Shown piece by piece: positions 1 through 8,936 of a stretch of DNA of 64,000 nucleotides; within the stretch, counting starts at the first letter, position 1, and every line of letters starts with the position of its first letter. Source of the stretch: Deltaproteobacteria bacterium UBA6106 (GTDB taxonomy: Bacteria; Desulfobacterota; Syntrophorhabdia; Syntrophorhabdales; Syntrophorhabdaceae). Location of the stretch: contig DIWM01000008.1 of assembly GCA_002428485.1 (NCBI GenBank), positions 10,834-74,833 on the forward strand, written 5' to 3'. Both the position numbers and the translations under genes were made by a program. Below the pieces are notes generated by a model. The model searched no databases. It was not told the origin of the DNA and saw only the letters and a program-made list of their open reading frames with translations.

Positions 1-567
1 ATCTATGAAATCATCAAGAAAAACAGAAGCTACCGCAGGTTTTTCCAGGACCGGCCGGTGTCGGAAGAGGCGCTTAAAGATCTCATCGAACTTGCTCGCC
101 TCTCTCCATCAGCCGCCAACCTTCAGCCCCTTAAGTTTGTTCTGTCAAGCACGCTTGACAGGAACAACCTGATATTCCCCTGTCTCGCATGGGCAGGATA
201 CCTGAAAGACTGGGACGGGCCTGAGGAGGGCGAAAGGCCATCCGCTTACATCGTGATCTTGGGCGATACGGAGATTACTTCAAATTTCAGCGTCAATCAT
301 GGTATTGCCGCACAGTCGATCCTTGTCGGCGCTACCGAGATGGGATATGGCGGATGTATTATCGGTTCTGTCCAGAGGGATAAGCTGAGGGTGCAACTTG
401 CGATACCGAAACAATACGAAATCCTTCTCGTGATCGCCCTTGGGGTCCCAAAGGAAACAGTTGTTCTTGAAGAGGTCAGGGATGGCGATATAAAGTACTG
501 GAGGGATAAGGACGGGGTACACCATGTACCAAAACGCTCCCTCCGGGACCTGATCCTGAACCTGTGA
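1..567 (+). CDS. Nitroreductase family protein (5' truncated by window edge)
   Basis: The reading frame is open from base 1, so the true start lies outside the window; the GTG at 58 is internal. The visible N-terminus (RSYRRF, then LARLSPSAANLQP) is the typical FMN-binding start of the nitroreductase fold, and GIAAQSILVGATEMGYGGC is the family's central helix motif. These are usually dimeric FMN flavoproteins that oxidise NAD(P)H and reduce nitro compounds, quinones or flavins in the cytoplasm. The substrate cannot be told from sequence. The gene converges on the MFS gene at 630-1793. About 188 residues are visible, near full family length, so only a few codons should be missing. Confidence 0.85.
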   Translation: MYEIIKKNRSYRRFFQDRPVSEEALKDLIELARLSPSAANLQPLKFVLSSTLDRNNLIFPCLAWAGYLKDWDGPEEGERPSAYIVILGDTEITSNFSVNHGIAAQSILVGATEMGYGGCIIGSVQRDKLRVQLAIPKQYEILLVIALGVPKETVVLEEVRDGDIKYWRDKDGVHHVPKRSLRDLILNL

Positions 568-629
568 CCTGCCCCCAGTCGCAGGCTGCAAGGTCCACCG
601 GAAGCCAGGAAGCGCTTACAAAAGAGAAA

Positions 630-1793
630 CTACTCAAGTTCCTCCAGACGGAAGACCAACGTGCTGGCCAACGCTACGAATATGCCGAGAATGATAATGC
701 CTAATCTGAAACTATACAGGTCCCCCGAGATACCCAGAAGATAGGGTATGATGCCGCTCCCAAAGATGTTGCTTACGGCAAGAATAATCCCCGTAGCAAG
801 GCTTCTCATCTCCCGGTTGAATGTCTTCGCGATTGCCACAAGCCCGACTGGGAAAAAACCCGTTACAAAGGATGCCTGCAGGAAAAGGACGATCCCTATA
901 TATTTGACAGGGACCAGGGATATGAGAACGGTAAAAACACTCGTAATGGTCAGCACAAGAAACATGATCTTTCTCAAGTCAAACCTGTCGATAAGAAAAC
1001 CACATGTGATTGCTACGCCAACCGATCCCAATCTTGATATACCTAATACCGTATTGGCGTACCCTATGTTCAAATGCAGTTCTTTTGTCAGGTACAGGGG
1101 TGCGATTGAGTAAATGCCGAGATTTGCCCCCATGCCAAAGATCCAAATTATAGCCATTAGCCAAAGGGATGGCATTTTAATAATATCCTTGAACAGTGCT
1201 TTAGGGGGGTTGCTTATTTTTACCTCGCTGCTTATAAAATAGAAAACAACCGCACATACCAGACAGGTACACGCAAAGACCACAAATATCCCGCGCCAAG
1301 GAAAAAAGCAGAGAAGGAAGAGAGCGATAAAGGGAGAGGCAAGGATACCGGTCGCGGCTCCGGTATCATGAATGGCGATTGCCTTGCCCCAGTTTTTTTC
1401 TGCGTAATATTCAGTGATCAGCGGAATTACAGAAGGTATATAGAAGCCGATAGAAAAACCGACCACAAAGGCAAAAAGGTACAGCAATAGGAAATTGTGA
1501 ACAAGGGGGATTAAAAAAGTCACCAGGCTGAGCAGCGCCAATGAAAAGACGATAGATTTTTTATAACCAACCATGCCCGAAAAGAGACCGGAAACAATCA
1601 CCGCAGAGCCATATCCGGCCGACAGAAATATGAAGATGCTGCTTGCCCGTGCGTGATTAACCATGAACTCATCTTCAATAATCGGCAAAATTGGAGAGAA
1701 CATCATCCTGATTGAAAAGTTGATAAACCAGAGAAACCAGAGAAAAAAAAGGAAAAGAAGCGCTTGCCCCCGGAGGTTTGAATACCGTTCCAT
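630..1793 (-). CDS. MFS transporter (12 TM)
   Basis: A 387-residue hydrophobic protein with about twelve membrane segments in two halves. It begins with a short cytosolic tail and a first helix rich in L and F. The pattern (IEDEFMVNHARASSIFIFLSAGYGSA in the first loop and helix, ISRLGSVGVAITCGFLIDRFDLRK in the second half) fits the major facilitator superfamily, which moves small solutes across the inner membrane by proton symport or antiport. The substrate is unknown. The ATG at 1793 has only a weak AAAG upstream. It is one of three unrelated MFS genes on the minus strand in the first 6.2 kb. Confidence 0.85.
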   Translation of the reverse strand: MERYSNLRGQALLFLFFLWFLWFINFSIRMMFSPILPIIEDEFMVNHARASSIFIFLSAGYGSAVIVSGLFSGMVGYKKSIVFSLALLSLVTFLIPLVHNFLLLYLFAFVVGFSIGFYIPSVIPLITEYYAEKNWGKAIAIHDTGAATGILASPFIALFLLCFFPWRGIFVVFACTCLVCAVVFYFISSEVKISNPPKALFKDIIKMPSLWLMAIIWIFGMGANLGIYSIAPLYLTKELHLNIGYANTVLGISRLGSVGVAITCGFLIDRFDLRKIMFLVLTITSVFTVLISLVPVKYIGIVLFLQASFVTGFFPVGLVAIAKTFNREMRSLATGIILAVSNIFGSGIIPYLLGISGDLYSFRLGIIILGIFVALASTLVFRLEELE

Positions 1794-1852
1794 CTTTACA
1801 ATCTAACCTGACAACCTTTATAATTTCCACATAACTTTGAATCCGGATGATT

Positions 1853-1969
1853 CCCCTCAGCTTGCTGCGGGGTAACACTGTTCCCTCTCCCCCCGCGGGA
1901 GAGGGTAGGGTGAGGGGGCATAATCATGTTGTTTCTATCCTCTGATACCCCGATGCTTGCGGCGGGGTA
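1853..1969. repeat. Cluster of GC-rich intergenic palindromes
   Basis: This lies in the 345-nt gap 1794-2138, which has no credible gene. There are three hairpins. The first is 1853-1872 (CCCC, then CAG-CTTG-CTG, then GGGG). The second is 1883-1905 (CCCTCTCCC paired with GGGAGAGGG, loop CCCGC). The third is 1946-1969 (TACCCCG paired with CGGGGTA around ATGCTTGCGG). The first and third look like diverged copies of one REP-like palindrome with a GCTTGC core. None is followed by a U-run, so they are not simple terminators. The rest of the gap (1970-2138) is AT-rich and probably carries the promoter of the next gene, but no clear -35/-10 pair was found. Confidence 0.6.
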
Positions 1970-2138
1970 GTGCATTAGCCGCTGTTAAGCTGTTTCAAGG
2001 GTGCTTCGTAATACAATAAGAGGGGTAAGAGCGTACCGTAGCTCCACCAATTAACTTCTCGTGTTGTATTAAAAACAAAAAAATATTACATTTTATTGTG
2101 TTCACCAACATTATGGACACATTAAAAGGAAAGAATCG

Positions 2139-2570
2139 ATGAAATTAAAAGTTCCCTGGATTTTCTTAATTGTCGTTGTCTTCCTGTGCCCGTCTGTTTG
2201 TTTATCAGAAGTGAAAACAATTCAAGGCGAATACTGTGGTGTATATTCAGGCGATATGAAGGACAAGGAGGAGCTGGGCAAGTTCAGAAAAACTGTAAGG
2301 AAGAAATCGGTAGAAGATGGCATCTATAAAATTGCCAAATCATCAGAGGGCCACTTCAGCAATGAATGTATCCGTCATGTTGTAAAGAACTATTTGCAAA
2401 AAGTAGCAGTTGTCAGCCATACAGAAAAGGATGGGAAAATATGTGATACGGTAAATATAACGTCGGACGTTGAAGCGGTAAAAAAATATCTTGGTCAAAA
2501 GAGCTGCAAAGAAAAGGACATTTTTGATTATCTGATCCCCTGGTGGGTTGATGTGATTTTCGATGACTGA
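2139..2570 (+). CDS. Secreted hypothetical protein
   Basis: A 143-residue protein with a clear signal peptide: Lys at positions 2 and 4, a hydrophobic core IFLIVVVFL, and likely cleavage after about residue 23. The mature part has several cysteines (in GEYCGVYS, NECIRH, KICDTV, KSCKEK), suggesting a disulfide-bonded periplasmic protein, and a charged middle region. The ATG follows AAAGGAAAG, an acceptable ribosome site. I do not recognise a family. It stands alone, with a repeat-filled gap upstream and a convergent MFS gene downstream. Confidence 0.65.
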   Translation: MKLKVPWIFLIVVVFLCPSVCLSEVKTIQGEYCGVYSGDMKDKEELGKFRKTVRKKSVEDGIYKIAKSSEGHFSNECIRHVVKNYLQKVAVVSHTEKDGKICDTVNITSDVEAVKKYLGQKSCKEKDIFDYLIPWWVDVIFDD

Positions 2571-2682
2571 AAAAAGCGCTATAAGGGACGTCATCGGACA
2601 TGCCGGAATAGCCGTGGGCAGCGAACGCAATGGACGGGGTCGTATTCGGCTGATTTTCAACCACTAGCTACTTTCTGATCTG

Positions 2683-3840
2683 TCATGATCTGTTGCGGGA
2701 ATAGTGGGGGATTGCCATAAATACAAATATACCCGCGGCGATTAAGATCAAAAAAGTGCTGTAACGGTATATCACTTCGAGAGATACCTTATCGAGAAGA
2801 AAGCCGATCACAAGCGACCCGACCCCAATACCCAGATCATAGGAAAATAAGTAGGTGGAGTTGGCTGCGCCCCTTTCACCGGATTTGACCATGCTGTTAA
2901 CGGCAGCCTGGCATGTCGGCATGAGTATTCCAAAACCAAAACCGTTGATCATGCCTGCTATGAGGAACTGAGTGGGGTCCATCGCGTACCCGAGCCACAG
3001 TATTCCTACGGCCGCCAGCAAGAGGCCGATCAGTATGAGTTGCGAAACATGGCCTTTGTCAAACAGCCTGCCGGCGAACAGCCGGGAAACAATTATGGTT
3101 ATTGCAAAAAGGACGAAGAACATCCCGACATTAGGAAAATCCTTTTGCGTTGCGTAAATGCCCACAAAGACAATGATCGCGCCGTAGGCGATCATGATAA
3201 AGAACATGCAAAGGGAGATGGGAAAGGCCTTCTTATGAAACAGGCTGGGAAGGGAGAACCTCTTTCTCGCTATCTCCTTTGAAGGCGTTCTTGCACAGAG
3301 GGCGCCCAGCACAGAGAGGAAAGAGATGCCAAGGATTGCATAAAACATCCCCTTTGGGCCATGGCGCTCCAGCAACTCCAGGCCGAAGACCGGGCCCAAT
3401 GTCATCCCTACAGGAATGGTCAATGCGTATACCCCTATGCCCTGTCCCATTTGCGAAGGAGGTACGGTATTGGCGGCAATCGTCACATTTGAAGTGGTAG
3501 AGATGCCGAACATGATGCCATGTAAAAATCGTATCAGGATCATGCCTGAAACTGTGCAGGCCAGCGGATAGACGCCATAGCCAACGGTGATTACAGAAAG
3601 GGACATGACCGATACCACATACCTGTTGTAGTTGTCTGCCATATAGCCGGCAATGAGGCGCACAAGGATCACCGAGGCGGGGAAGGCTGCTATTATCAGC
3701 CCTACACTGCTGCTGCTGAACTTCAGGGTTTCTAAAAGGTACAGCGGCAGCGTCGGCAGCAAAGCGAAATGCGCCCAGGAGCTGAACAAGGTTGAAGAGG
3801 TGATCGCTGTAAATTCTCTTGACCAGAGTTTTTTCTGCAT
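2683..3840 (-). CDS. MFS transporter (12 TM)
   Basis: A 385-residue protein with about twelve membrane helices. The loop between helices 2 and 3 carries VRLIAGYMADNYNRY, a variant of the MFS signature G-x-x-x-D-(R/K)-x-G-(R/K), and the second half repeats it as VSRLFAGRLFDKGHVSQ. This supports an inner-membrane secondary transporter, probably an effluxer. The substrate cannot be assigned. The closest relative in the window appears to be the MFS gene at 4961-6172, which shares the N-terminal pattern of a short tail followed by a helix ending in ALIPTLP or ALLPTLP. Confidence 0.85.
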   Translation of the reverse strand: MQKKLWSREFTAITSSTLFSSWAHFALLPTLPLYLLETLKFSSSSVGLIIAAFPASVILVRLIAGYMADNYNRYVVSVMSLSVITVGYGVYPLACTVSGMILIRFLHGIMFGISTTSNVTIAANTVPPSQMGQGIGVYALTIPVGMTLGPVFGLELLERHGPKGMFYAILGISFLSVLGALCARTPSKEIARKRFSLPSLFHKKAFPISLCMFFIMIAYGAIIVFVGIYATQKDFPNVGMFFVLFAITIIVSRLFAGRLFDKGHVSQLILIGLLLAAVGILWLGYAMDPTQFLIAGMINGFGFGILMPTCQAAVNSMVKSGERGAANSTYLFSYDLGIGVGSLVIGFLLDKVSLEVIYRYSTFLILIAAGIFVFMAIPHYSRNRS

Positions 3841-3959
3841 TATCGGTATGTGGGAATATTCCTTAATCTTCCATGAAAAATTTTCTTAGCTTTTGTATCA
3901 TGAGGATTTTTATAAGTCAATGGACTCCAGCGGTGAGGCGCCGCGCCCGAGGCGAAGCA

Positions 3960-4952
3960 TCAGTTGAACCGGTATTCGAGGGACAGGGAGATGCTCTTCT
4001 GCGCCGACCAGACCTTGACCCCGTTCCCCCAGCTCATATCAAAGCCCAGGGGGCGGTTTAAAAAACGATGCGAGCCGGTGGTGCTGATGCGGAGGTAGTC
4101 AAGCTCAACGCCCAGGAAAAGGTTTTTCGTCAACCCCTTTTTCAGGCCTACCGATGCGTGCCAGGCGTGGCCGAAGGTGTCCTCGTAGGTGAACCGGTTG
4201 CCCAGCCTGAGCAGGTGCTTGTCCTCGTTGGCGCCTTCCACGTAGGCTATGTCGAACTGGGCGGTCAGCTTCAGATCCTGTATGCCGATGTATTTCCCTG
4301 CATCGATGCCCGACCGTACGCCTATGAAGTACTGCCAGTATGTCTGTTTGAAGCGGATGGAGTTTGAGGGCAGCAGATCATAGGGCGTGGCGCCCGTCAG
4401 GTCGTACTGTATGCCGTTGTGGGCAACAAGGCGGAGATGCTGATAACGCATGCCCACAACAGGACGGAGGCTGAGCCATTGCGGCAGGTGCAGCCAGTCT
4501 GAGACCTCCATATCCACGTCGGCGACGGCCATATAGCTCGGCTCCATGCGGCACCTCGACGCGCTGAAGGTGGTCATCAGGTCGGGGTCGTTGCTGTCCC
4601 AATCAGAGTCATACATCCGTCCGCCGGCGTCCCCGCGGGAGTTTGTGAGCACTTCAATGCCCATGGAGAACCGGGGGAAGCTCGCCCTCAGCTCTCCTCC
4701 CGCCCACCATGAGTCCAGGGGAAATTCCAGCCTGCTGATAGGGGCCACATTCGGCGGAAAGGGATCGCCGAACTCATAGGAAGTGTGGCTGTTGTCTAAT
4801 CGCTTGACCTTTACGCCAAGGGAGAGATATTTTGACAACCGGACGGTCTCTTCTTTTTCAAAAGCGTGCACTGTCGGATCGATCCCCGGGAGGACAAGAA
4901 AAAGGACGATGCAGAAGAGGGCCTTTAAAGCCCGCAGGCGAAGCATTCGCAT
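3960..4952 (-). CDS. Omptin-family outer-membrane protease (putative)
   Basis: A 330-residue protein from the ATG at 4952, with a signal peptide (cleavage near HAF, residues 29-31) and a C-terminus ending in YRFN, typical of an outer-membrane beta-barrel. It follows the omptin pattern. GGRMYDSDWDS places D115 and D117 where OmpT has D83 and D85. NEDKHLL places D244 and H246 where OmpT has D210 and H212. The strand FKQTYWQYFIG matches the KQRF..PYIG region. Omptins cleave peptides at the cell surface and need LPS. The gene starts 8 nt after the MFS stop, so the two are probably cotranscribed. The frame is open further upstream inside the MFS gene, and no good Shine-Dalgarno supports 4952, so the start is chosen for its signal peptide. 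Family assignment is from motif memory. Confidence 0.75.
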   Translation of the reverse strand: MRMLRLRALKALFCIVLFLVLPGIDPTVHAFEKEETVRLSKYLSLGVKVKRLDNSHTSYEFGDPFPPNVAPISRLEFPLDSWWAGGELRASFPRFSMGIEVLTNSRGDAGGRMYDSDWDSNDPDLMTTFSASRCRMEPSYMAVADVDMEVSDWLHLPQWLSLRPVVGMRYQHLRLVAHNGIQYDLTGATPYDLLPSNSIRFKQTYWQYFIGVRSGIDAGKYIGIQDLKLTAQFDIAYVEGANEDKHLLRLGNRFTYEDTFGHAWHASVGLKKGLTKNLFLGVELDYLRISTTGSHRFLNRPLGFDMSWGNGVKVWSAQKSISLSLEYRFN

Positions 4953-4960
4953 GTGGAGGA

Positions 4961-6172
4961 CTATAGTATAAAGAGCGATGTCTTCCCCCTTTTTCTCACA
5001 TAAAATTGGAAATAGGCAAGGTTGATAAGACATATCAGGGCCAGGCAGAGAAACATTATGGGGTAGCCAGTAAAAGGCACAATGACACCCATGATGGCAG
5101 GCCCGAGGGCAAACCCCAGATCCATGATCGCCCGGAAGGTCCCGATGGCTGTGCCGCTCGTAGATCCTGCGTAGTCGAGCGCATATGCCATAGAAGCAGG
5201 AGAGAAAAACGCACCTCCTGCCCCCCAGATCAATCCTACGAAAATAAACATCGGAAGATTTTTTGAAAAAGCGAGCATGGCAACGGCGATCATCGATGTA
5301 AATATAAGGATCAGGATAAGCCTTTCTTTGTTGTAGATATCCATGATCCTTCCTCCCAGGGCCCGGCCTGCGATAAGCATTATAGCAATAGCGGAAAAGA
5401 AATACCCGGGGTTCCTGATCCCGCAATTAATAGCATAAAGGGGCACGAAGGCTATGAGAGCTCCCCAGACAAAACTATACAAAAAGTTGGTTGCGGCAGG
5501 GACAATGATCTTCAAGTCAAAAAAAGAGTTGTTGTCGGCGAGGGCGTTATGACCGGGCGCCGCGCTATCCTGTTCTTTTAAGAGGCACGAGCAGAGGAAG
5601 GCGCATAACGCCACTCCCATGCAAGTCAAAAAGAGAATGGTAAAGTTGTACCGGTTGATGAGAAACATGCCGAATGAGGGCGCTATAGCCAGCGCGAGGG
5701 TGGGCGCAAGAAGCAGGTAGCCGAAGCCCTGGCCACGGTATGCCGGTGGGATGACGCTGACGATCAGCGCGAGGACGGATGTATCTACAAATGCAAAGGA
5801 GGCACCCTGAAGGATCCTGATGGCAAGGAAGGGCCAGAACGGGCGAAGCACGATGCTGGCAAGAAAGGTAGCTGCGGACAGCAAAGCTCCGAAAATCATA
5901 ATGCTTTTTTTCGAATACTTCAGCAGCGCCCTGCCAACCAGAAACCGGCAGACAAGCGATGAAGCAGCAAAAACGCCGATGAGCACTCCTATCTCCGTCT
6001 CATTGGATCCCAGCCTTACAAAGAAGATGGGAAGGGTGGGAATGAGGGCATGGTTGGCAGCGATGGAAAGAAATAATGCAAGGAACCCGAGGATAAATCC
6101 GCGGGTCAGTATATTCCTCGTCGTGCTTCGAAGGGCATTTCCTTCATTGTACATGGCGTCATAGTATTCCAC
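4961..6172 (-). CDS. MFS transporter (12 TM)
   Basis: A 403-residue polytopic protein. Segments such as GVLIGVFAASSLVCRFLVG and the C-terminal half motif AGRALGGRIMDIYNKER (an R-x-x-G-R-x-x-D-x-x-x-K-x-R loop) identify the major facilitator superfamily. The start at 6172 is GTG; an ATG six codons in (6154) is equally possible because neither has a strong ribosome site. It precedes the omptin-like gene by 8 nt on the same strand. An exporter paired with a surface protease could handle peptides or antimicrobial compounds, but that is speculation. Confidence 0.85.
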   Translation of the reverse strand: MEYYDAMYNEGNALRSTTRNILTRGFILGFLALFLSIAANHALIPTLPIFFVRLGSNETEIGVLIGVFAASSLVCRFLVGRALLKYSKKSIMIFGALLSAATFLASIVLRPFWPFLAIRILQGASFAFVDTSVLALIVSVIPPAYRGQGFGYLLLAPTLALAIAPSFGMFLINRYNFTILFLTCMGVALCAFLCSCLLKEQDSAAPGHNALADNNSFFDLKIIVPAATNFLYSFVWGALIAFVPLYAINCGIRNPGYFFSAIAIMLIAGRALGGRIMDIYNKERLILILIFTSMIAVAMLAFSKNLPMFIFVGLIWGAGGAFFSPASMAYALDYAGSTSGTAIGTFRAIMDLGFALGPAIMGVIVPFTGYPIMFLCLALICLINLAYFQFYVRKRGKTSLFIL

Positions 6173-6269
6173 ACCAGCGAAGAATCTTTCAACCTATTTG
6201 ATCGCCGTGCGGATTGAGGATCAAAATAAGATTTGTCATCTTTGCGCAATAGCGCTAATATAAAAGCCT

Positions 6270-6743
6270 ATGCTGGCCGGCACTATAGAAGACCTGGAAA
6301 AGATAAAGAAAGAATGCAGGCGCATGTCGAATAAGAAGTCCCTGCTGTCGGCGGCAGCCTCAGCCGTGCCTGTTCCTCTTGCCGATATCGCCACCGACGT
6401 TGTCCTTTTGAAGCAGATAATACCAGCGATCAGCGAGAAGTTCGGCCTGTCAAAAGAGCAGATAGATGAATATAATCCGCAGATAGCTATTTTTATCTAC
6501 GATATTGCGAAGAGGCTCGGAACGAATATGATCGGCAGATACATCACAAAAGAATTGATAATACAGATCCTGAAGAAGGTAGGAGTCCGCCTGACTGTAA
6601 AGCAGGCGGCACGGTATGTCCCTGTCGTCGGGCAGGCGGTATCTGCCGGCATAAGCTATACGGCAATGAGGATGATCATCAATGCCCATATTAGTCAATG
6701 CTATAAAGTTGTGAAGGCTGTTATTGGGACTGACAGGGCATGA
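6270..6743 (+). CDS. DUF697-like membrane-associated protein
   Basis: A 157-residue alpha-helical protein. The stretch LLSAAASAVPVPLADIATDVVLLKQ resembles the helix-Pro-(V/I)-Pro-x-x-D pattern of the DUF697/YcjF group, whose members accompany small GTPases or act as membrane-associated accessory proteins. The C-terminal half (KQAARYVPVVGQAVSAGISY) is a second amphipathic or membrane-inserted hairpin rich in G and A. The start is uncertain: ATG 6270 has no ribosome site, and a second in-frame ATG is at 6324. It is followed by a 55-residue membrane protein and the YkuD-Mpl fusion. No GTPase partner is nearby. Confidence 0.65.
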   Translation: MLAGTIEDLEKIKKECRRMSNKKSLLSAAASAVPVPLADIATDVVLLKQIIPAISEKFGLSKEQIDEYNPQIAIFIYDIAKRLGTNMIGRYITKELIIQILKKVGVRLTVKQAARYVPVVGQAVSAGISYTAMRMIINAHISQCYKVVKAVIGTDRA

Positions 6744-6777
6744 TCTTATCGCCCTCGCATAAGTTTTTGGAGGCTTG

Positions 6778-6945
6778 ATGGTTGCAGACGAAGCAGACGA
6801 TAAAAAGAGACCGAAAAAGATCACCCCCTTTGACTTGATCAGGGCAGCCACCACCGTCATTGTTTTTGGCATCCCCTTGATAGCAGGTGCCACGGCCGTA
6901 ATCGGCTATGGAGCATACAAGGCATTTAAGAAGCTGAAACGATGA
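6778..6945 (+). CDS. Small single-pass membrane protein (55 aa)
   Basis: This short gene starts with an ATG preceded by TTTTTGGAGG, a strong ribosome site, with 4 nt spacing. The product has an acidic and basic N-terminus (ADEADDKKRPKK), one membrane helix (about residues 21-46, rich in A, T, V, I and G) and a basic tail FKKLKR, which suggests a small inner-membrane protein. The family is unknown. It lies 34 nt after the DUF697-like gene and is probably in its transcript, so it may be a partner of that protein. Confidence 0.6.
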   Translation: MVADEADDKKRPKKITPFDLIRAATTVIVFGIPLIAGATAVIGYGAYKAFKKLKR

Positions 6946-6994
6946 AAGTCTACTTTGTCAATTCGTGGTTTAGCGGTTGAAGGGATGATCTGAT

Positions 6995-8917
6995 ATGGAA
7001 AACGAACGGCTACGTCAAATATACAGGAAGTTACAAAAATGCCTGACTGGCGCTCGGGAGATTTATCTCGTCCAGTCGATCGAGGCGCAAACGCTTCTGG
7101 CCTGCGAAGAAGATGCCGTCATCGCACGATATGACGCATCCACCTCCCGTTTCGGCTGCGGCATCCGGGAGGGCTCGTTCAGGACACCCCCTGGCATCCA
7201 TCGGATCAAAGAAAAGATCGGATCGGGCGCCCCTGCAGGACGCATCTTCAAAGATCGCATAGACACGGGCACGAACTGCGATCAGGACCCGACCGGGGAT
7301 AATCTGGTGCTCACCCGCATCCTGAGGCTGGAAGGCCTGGAAGAGGGGATCAACAAGGGCGAAGGGGTGGATTCCTGCGAGCGGTGTATCTATATCCACG
7401 GCACCAACAGGGAGGACATGGTGGGCACCCCCTTGTCCAATGGATGCATAGCCTTGAGAAATGAGGATGTCATCCGCCTCTTTGAGATCGTCAGGGAGGG
7501 CACGCTCGTATACATCGACCCTCCGCCTTTTGCGGTCAACGGGAGGCTGTGCAGGAGCATCCACTTTGCCGGCATCTTCGGCAGCGGCATGAGCGCCCTC
7601 GCGCAGTATCTGCGCTTCCAGGGGATCGAGGCTTCCGGCTCCGATCGCCTGCTTGGCAGCGACGACACGGCGTCGATGCGGGACACGCTGGAGGGCCTCG
7701 GATGTACGATCGCCGGCCAGGACGGCTCGGGCATCAGCGCCGATATTGATGCGGTCTGCGCCTCAACGGCGATAGAGGAATCGAACCCCGACATCGCTGC
7801 TGCCCGTGCAGCAAATCTTCCAATCGTGCACCGCTCTGACCTGCTTGCCGCGATCATTGCCTCAAGGAGGACGATCGCAGTGGCCGGCACAAGCGGCAAG
7901 TCGACGGTAACGGCGATGATATTTGAGTTCCTGACAGCATGCGGGAGGTCGCCATCCCTTGTAAGCGGCGCGCCGCTGCGCCGGCTCGAAAAGCAGGGGA
8001 TGATCGGCAACGCCTTCAGCGGCGGCTCCGATCTCTTAGTCGTTGAGGCCGACGAGAGCGACGGGACGCTGGTCAAATATTTCCCGGAGTTTTCCGTTGT
8101 GCTCAATGTGTCAAAGGACCACAAGGAGATTGACGAGATAAAGGGGTTCTTTGAAACGCTTCTTTCACAATCGGTGTGGGCTGCCACCAACTCGGACGAC
8201 CCGATCCTTGCAGGGCTGCCGGCAACGGTGCGCTTTGGCCGGAACACATCCGCCGGGTGGCGGCCTGACGGTGAGCAGCTACTGGCAACCTCGGTGAAGC
8301 TTTTTCGCAACGGCATTGAATATCACCTGCCTCTTCCGGGAGAGCACAACCTTGAAAACCTGCGCGCGGCGCTTTGCCTGTGTGAACATATGGGCTGTTA
8401 TGGGCCCGCCCTTGCCGAAGGGGTAAGAGATTTCGAAGGCGTAGCGCGGCGCTTTGCGATAACCGCGACAGCGCAGGGCGTGTACGTGGTCGATGATTTT
8501 GCGCACAACCCGGCAAAGATAGCGGCGGCGGTGAGCGCAGCGCGCGGCCTCTCAGAGCGCATCATCGCCGTGTACCAGCCGCACGGGTTCGGTCCGACGC
8601 GGTTCCTGAAGGACGAATACATAGCGGCATTCCGGGCCGTCTTCCGGCAGGACGATTCGCTCTACCTTTTGCCCATCTATTACGCAGGAGGCACTGCGCA
8701 AAAGGATATACGCCCGGAAGACATCATAGAGGGGCTCGGCCCTGTATCATTCAACGCGCAGGCAATAAAGGACCGCGACGAGCTGCTGGCCGGACTGAAG
8801 GCAGACGCAAGACCGGGCGATTGCGTCCTTGTCATGGGTGCGCGCGACCCATCCCTGCCTTCACTCGTAAGGAAAGTGACAGGCCTGTTCGGGAAAGAAC
8901 CGGGGCCGGAAAAATAA
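6995..8917 (+). CDS. Fusion of cytosolic YkuD (L,D-peptidase) and Mpl-like Mur ligase
   Basis: A 640-residue two-domain protein. Residues about 20-178 are a YkuD (L,D-transpeptidase fold) domain with the catalytic signature H135-G-T ... S148-N-G-C151-I-A-L. Residues about 186-636 are a Mur ligase of the MurC/Mpl group: HFAGIFGSGMSALAQYL, the ATP loop GTSGKST at 298-304, VEADESDGTLV, and a C-terminal ligase domain with VVDDFAHNPAKI. Mpl attaches the recycled murein peptide L-Ala-gamma-D-Glu-mDAP to UDP-MurNAc. There is no signal peptide or membrane segment, so both domains should be cytosolic. The YkuD half probably works as an L,D-carboxypeptidase that removes terminal D-Ala from recycled tetrapeptide, giving the tripeptide to the ligase. 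A synthetase gene follows after 19 nt. Confidence 0.9.
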   Translation: MENERLRQIYRKLQKCLTGAREIYLVQSIEAQTLLACEEDAVIARYDASTSRFGCGIREGSFRTPPGIHRIKEKIGSGAPAGRIFKDRIDTGTNCDQDPTGDNLVLTRILRLEGLEEGINKGEGVDSCERCIYIHGTNREDMVGTPLSNGCIALRNEDVIRLFEIVREGTLVYIDPPPFAVNGRLCRSIHFAGIFGSGMSALAQYLRFQGIEASGSDRLLGSDDTASMRDTLEGLGCTIAGQDGSGISADIDAVCASTAIEESNPDIAAARAANLPIVHRSDLLAAIIASRRTIAVAGTSGKSTVTAMIFEFLTACGRSPSLVSGAPLRRLEKQGMIGNAFSGGSDLLVVEADESDGTLVKYFPEFSVVLNVSKDHKEIDEIKGFFETLLSQSVWAATNSDDPILAGLPATVRFGRNTSAGWRPDGEQLLATSVKLFRNGIEYHLPLPGEHNLENLRAALCLCEHMGCYGPALAEGVRDFEGVARRFAITATAQGVYVVDDFAHNPAKIAAAVSAARGLSERIIAVYQPHGFGPTRFLKDEYIAAFRAVFRQDDSLYLLPIYYAGGTAQKDIRPEDIIEGLGPVSFNAQAIKDRDELLAGLKADARPGDCVLVMGARDPSLPSLVRKVTGLFGKEPGPEK

Positions 8918-8936
8918 AAAATTATCAGAGGTATAA

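Noticed and set aside
4953..5426. Long N-terminal extension of the omptin-like protein (frame open to 5426)
   Set aside because: It overlaps the MFS gene in another frame and would hide a clear signal peptide; treated as a shadow.
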